This document shows positions 40,683 through 42,572 of a DNA stretch of 42,572 nt, piece after piece; position 1 is the stretch's first letter; each line of letters opens with the position of its first letter. Both the position numbers and the translations under genes were made by a program. Under the pieces are notes generated by a model. That model saw nothing but the letters and a program-made list of their open reading frames with translations, made no database searches and had not been told where the DNA came from. The stretch comes from an uncultured Mycoplasmatota bacterium (lineage in GTDB: Bacteria; Bacillota_I; Bacilli_A; RF39; UBA660): contig URUT01000007.1 in the NCBI GenBank assembly GCA_900551105.1, forward strand, positions 1 through 42,572, given 5' to 3'.

Positions 40683-41423
40683 ATGTATTTAGCTTTTTTA
40701 TTACCATTAGTGTTTGCTTTATTTGCTTTGATTAAGAAAAAAGTTACAATTCCAGGGATTATAGCAGCATATCTTATGGGAGTTATAATAACTTTTATTG
40801 GTGGAATTTATGCCTTTGTGGCGCTTGCGGGGACTTTCGTTTTAACAATATTAAGTGATAAATTAAAGAAGTCTAAAAACGATGAAACAAGAACTTTATG
40901 GCAGATTATTTGTAATGTTTTTGTTGCTACTTTAACTTTAGTTTTCTTTAGAATATATAAAAACGATGGTTATTTGGCACTTTACTATGCGGTAATAGCC
41001 TCTAGTTTAGCCGATACTTTGGCAAGTAGTATTGGTAGTTTATCTAAGAAAAAACCAATTAATATTAAAACTTTTAAAAGAGCGAGTACTGGAGAGAGCG
41101 GTGCTATTTCACTTTTAGGAATCGGAGCATCTTTAGTTGGCGGGCTTTTTATTGGCGGTGTTGGTTTTCTTTATTTTAAATCTTTTTATATACTATTAGT
41201 TATAGCTTTTTTGGGATTATTTGGCTCATTGGTTGATAGTTTTTTAGGGGCAACTATTCAAGGAAAGTTTAAATGTGTAGTTTGTAAAAAAAATATAGAA
41301 GAAAAGGTTCATTGTGGTAAAAGTGCTAAGCTGATATATGGACTTAGTTTTGTTGATAATAATATAGTTAATTTACTTAATAATATATTTGTATTTATGC
41401 TTGGTTATATTATTTTAATTTAA
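40683..41423 (+). CDS. DUF92 membrane protein (VTE6-like)
   Basis: This 246-residue membrane protein has about six helices. It has the DUF92 signature: LADTLASSIGSLSKKKPINI, TFKRASTGESGAISLLGIGA and LGLFGSLVDSFLGATIQGKF. VTE6, a plant DUF92 member, phosphorylates phytyl phosphate to the diphosphate. A CVVCKKNIEEKVHCG segment near the C-terminus is like the insert typical of the family. The gene abuts the VTE5-like gene exactly, so the pair may perform two successive phosphorylations of a prenol. A strong terminator follows. Confidence 0.85.
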   Translation: MYLAFLLPLVFALFALIKKKVTIPGIIAAYLMGVIITFIGGIYAFVALAGTFVLTILSDKLKKSKNDETRTLWQIICNVFVATLTLVFFRIYKNDGYLALYYAVIASSLADTLASSIGSLSKKKPINIKTFKRASTGESGAISLLGIGASLVGGLFIGGVGFLYFKSFYILLVIAFLGLFGSLVDSFLGATIQGKFKCVVCKKNIEEKVHCGKSAKLIYGLSFVDNNIVNLLNNIFVFMLGYIILI

Positions 41424-41461
41424 AAGCAATTAGTTTTTGGGGACTAATTGCTCTTTTTTTG
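41423..41461. terminator. Bidirectional terminator between DUF92 and sortase genes
   Basis: AGCAATTAGT (41426-41435) pairs perfectly with ACTAATTGCT (41444-41453), with T-rich flanks on both strands. The sortase stop codon is inside the stem. Confidence 0.92.
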
Positions 41462-42280
41462 GTTTTTTATTAGTTTAGCGTGCATAACAACTTTTTCTTC
41501 ATCATTCCAACAGGTTGAAAGAGTAATAATTTTATCAGTACTATTTACTGGGGTATTAAAGTTATAAGCACTTCGTTCAATTAATTTATTTGCAAAGTTT
41601 TGAAATTCTTCATCTGAAGAAAATTTGATTTGTAGGTAATCACTGGTTGTTGGAATTTTGTAGACACTAAACACTTCCCATAATGAGTTTTCTTGCTCCG
41701 TTGCTAGTTTTATAACATAGTTATTACTGTCTTTGAACCATGAACTTTTTAAAATGTTTTTTAGGGTACCAAACATTGATGTGTTGCTTCGGCCATGGCC
41801 ATAAATTATAGTATTCTTGTCAAATTCTTGTGGATTATTGCGATAATCCATGAAAATCCAGCCAGCGCCATTTGATGATTTGTCAAAGGAGTGATTTAGA
41901 TAAAAGTCATTATCACTTGCTTGGACATAAGGATAATTGATGTTTGTACCATTAACTTGGATCCATCCTCGAACCTCTTTGTTGATTTGTTTTAGTTCGT
42001 TAAAATCGGCATCTATTAAGTTCATTTTTATAAAGTTCCAGTATGGAGCATTTTTATCTATGGTTATTGGCTGCTCAATTATTTCTGTGTTCTCATCATC
42101 GGTTACTTCTTCAATAACTTTAATATTAGTAATTATTTCTGTCTGTTTATCAGTTTTCTTGTTGTCAATTGTCCATTTTAAGATGTTTGCGATTGAAATT
42201 ATAAATATTGCTGTACATATTAAAATTATTAGTAAGATTGTTAGATTTCCCCATTTAATTTTTATTTTTCTTTTTTTCAT
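41444..42280 (-). CDS. srtB: Class B sortase
   Basis: This 278-residue transpeptidase anchors surface proteins to the wall. A membrane anchor (about residues 13-35) is followed by the sortase domain: RGWIQVNGTNINYPYVQASD, NDFYLNHSFD, GAGWIFMDYRN, catalytic H162 in IIYGHGR and C257 in TLSTCW. The class B Arg, normally in a RFVVHAKL-type strand, is K263 in EEKVVMHAKL. ATG 42280 is preferred to a GTG three codons upstream. The divergent neighbour encodes a probable surface protein. Confidence 0.9.
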   Translation of the reverse strand: MKKRKIKIKWGNLTILLIILICTAIFIISIANILKWTIDNKKTDKQTEIITNIKVIEEVTDDENTEIIEQPITIDKNAPYWNFIKMNLIDADFNELKQINKEVRGWIQVNGTNINYPYVQASDNDFYLNHSFDKSSNGAGWIFMDYRNNPQEFDKNTIIYGHGRSNTSMFGTLKNILKSSWFKDSNNYVIKLATEQENSLWEVFSVYKIPTTSDYLQIKFSSDEEFQNFANKLIERSAYNFNTPVNSTDKIITLSTCWNDEEKVVMHAKLIKNQKKSN

Positions 42281-42296
42281 ATTATTCACTATTAGT

Positions 42297-42325
42297 ATTA
42301 TAACATTATTTTGAATTAATTTTAA
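42297..42325 (-). promoter_or_regulatory. Promoter of the sortase gene
   Basis: On the minus strand, TTAAAA (42325-42320), 17 bases, TATAAT (42302-42297) with an extended TGT. Confidence 0.5.
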
Positions 42326-42375
42326 TTTAGTTTAACATTTTTTTGATTAATAATAAAATATATTAGGTATAAATT

Positions 42376-42572
42376 ATGGAGACTAAGTTAAATAATACTG
42401 TGAGTGTACTTGGGGAGTATAATGTTGTGCCTACTTTTATAAATTTTGAGGTTTTAGTTGTTAGTTTAATTAGTGGATTAACTGTTACTAAGAGTGCTAA
42501 TAAAATGGTTTGGGCTGATGGAACTTTAACATTTACTATTGAGGTAGATAATCAAACTGAGAAAAGTTATAC
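42376..42572 (+). CDS. Surface protein with DUF11-like repeat, N-terminal 65 residues (cut by window edge)
   Basis: The frame from ATG 42376 is open to the window end. It contains TVTKSANKMVWADGTLTFTI, then EVDNQTEKSY, the pattern of DUF11-type repeats (vtKsa....GdtvtYtitvtN) found in cell-wall proteins. No signal peptide is visible at this start. The ribosome binding site (AGG) is weak. It is divergent from sortase B, whose substrate it or its neighbours may be. Confidence 0.65.
   Translation, partial: METKLNNTVSVLGEYNVVPTFINFEVLVVSLISGLTVTKSANKMVWADGTLTFTIEVDNQTEKSY

Noticed and set aside
1..42572. Genetic code 4 (TGA as Trp), suggested by the low GC and mollicute-like flavour
   Set aside because: Recognised proteins have all Trp as TGG, several genes end at TGA (for example 40041 and 17579), and reading through would fuse known genes.
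1..42572. CRISPR arrays, insertion sequences, integrases or phage genes
   Set aside because: No regular spaced repeats, transposase motifs or inverted-repeat ends with target duplications were seen on reading both strands.

Overview
The window comes from an AT-rich, low-GC Gram-positive bacterium (Bacillota). HrcA-type CIRCE operators, AddAB, parAB (soj/spo0J), DUF951, a class B sortase and a VanY-type peptidase point to a walled Firmicute. The very low GC, short intergenic gaps, Thr-rich linkers and many unrecognised proteins suggest an uncultured gut lineage of the Bacilli/RF39 type; that placement is inference. TGA is read as stop, because all tryptophans in the recognised proteins are TGG.

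Layout. 1-3790 (minus): addA (cut by the window edge) and addB, a recombination helicase-nuclease pair. 4113-5423 (plus): a membrane-anchored XRE regulator with a structured 5' leader, then LemA. 5502-7748 (minus): VanY-like carboxypeptidase, deoxynucleoside-kinase-like protein and a trypsin-fold protein without catalytic His and Ser. 7795-8498: two small unknown genes, divergently transcribed. 8533-10955: a CIRCE-controlled heat-shock operon (YbaK-type deacylase and HtpG). 11011-13786: a Cys-rich flavin-fold protein, a zinc-ribbon membrane protein, a probable HD/thymidylate-kinase-like double pseudoenzyme, and a membrane protein coupled to a frameshifted gene. 13918-17872: a three-gene operon of unrecognised proteins, two of them with helical repeats. 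17923-18386: CIRCE and Hsp20. 18468-20587: a NatAB-like ABC exporter. 21092-21167: tRNA-Glu(CTC). 21229-21959: an unknown gene coupled to a doubly frameshifted remnant. 21949-25464: a metal-responsive cadC-cadA operon plus two membrane proteins. 25521-31556: gltX, rplM-rpsI, tilS-ftsH. 31598-35803: a zinc-ribbon metalloprotease, a 57-residue zinc-ribbon microprotein, a Ca-type P-ATPase and a small membrane protein. 35879-41423: parA-parB-mscS-DUF951-abgT and a phytol-kinase-like/DUF92 pair, one tightly coupled operon. 41444-42572: sortase B and, divergently, the start of a surface protein.

Genes within operons mostly overlap by 1-14 bases, and several stop codons lie inside terminator hairpins, so the genome looks compact. 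Housekeeping neighbours (tilS-ftsH, parAB-DUF951) are ones often found near oriC in Firmicutes, but no origin or parS site was recognised.

No CRISPR array, insertion sequence, prophage or rRNA was seen. The best candidates for something undescribed are the 13918-17872 operon, the double pseudoenzyme at 11977-12963, the pseudoprotease operon, the two-gene prenol-phosphorylation module at 40038-41423 and the structured leader at 3957-4100.
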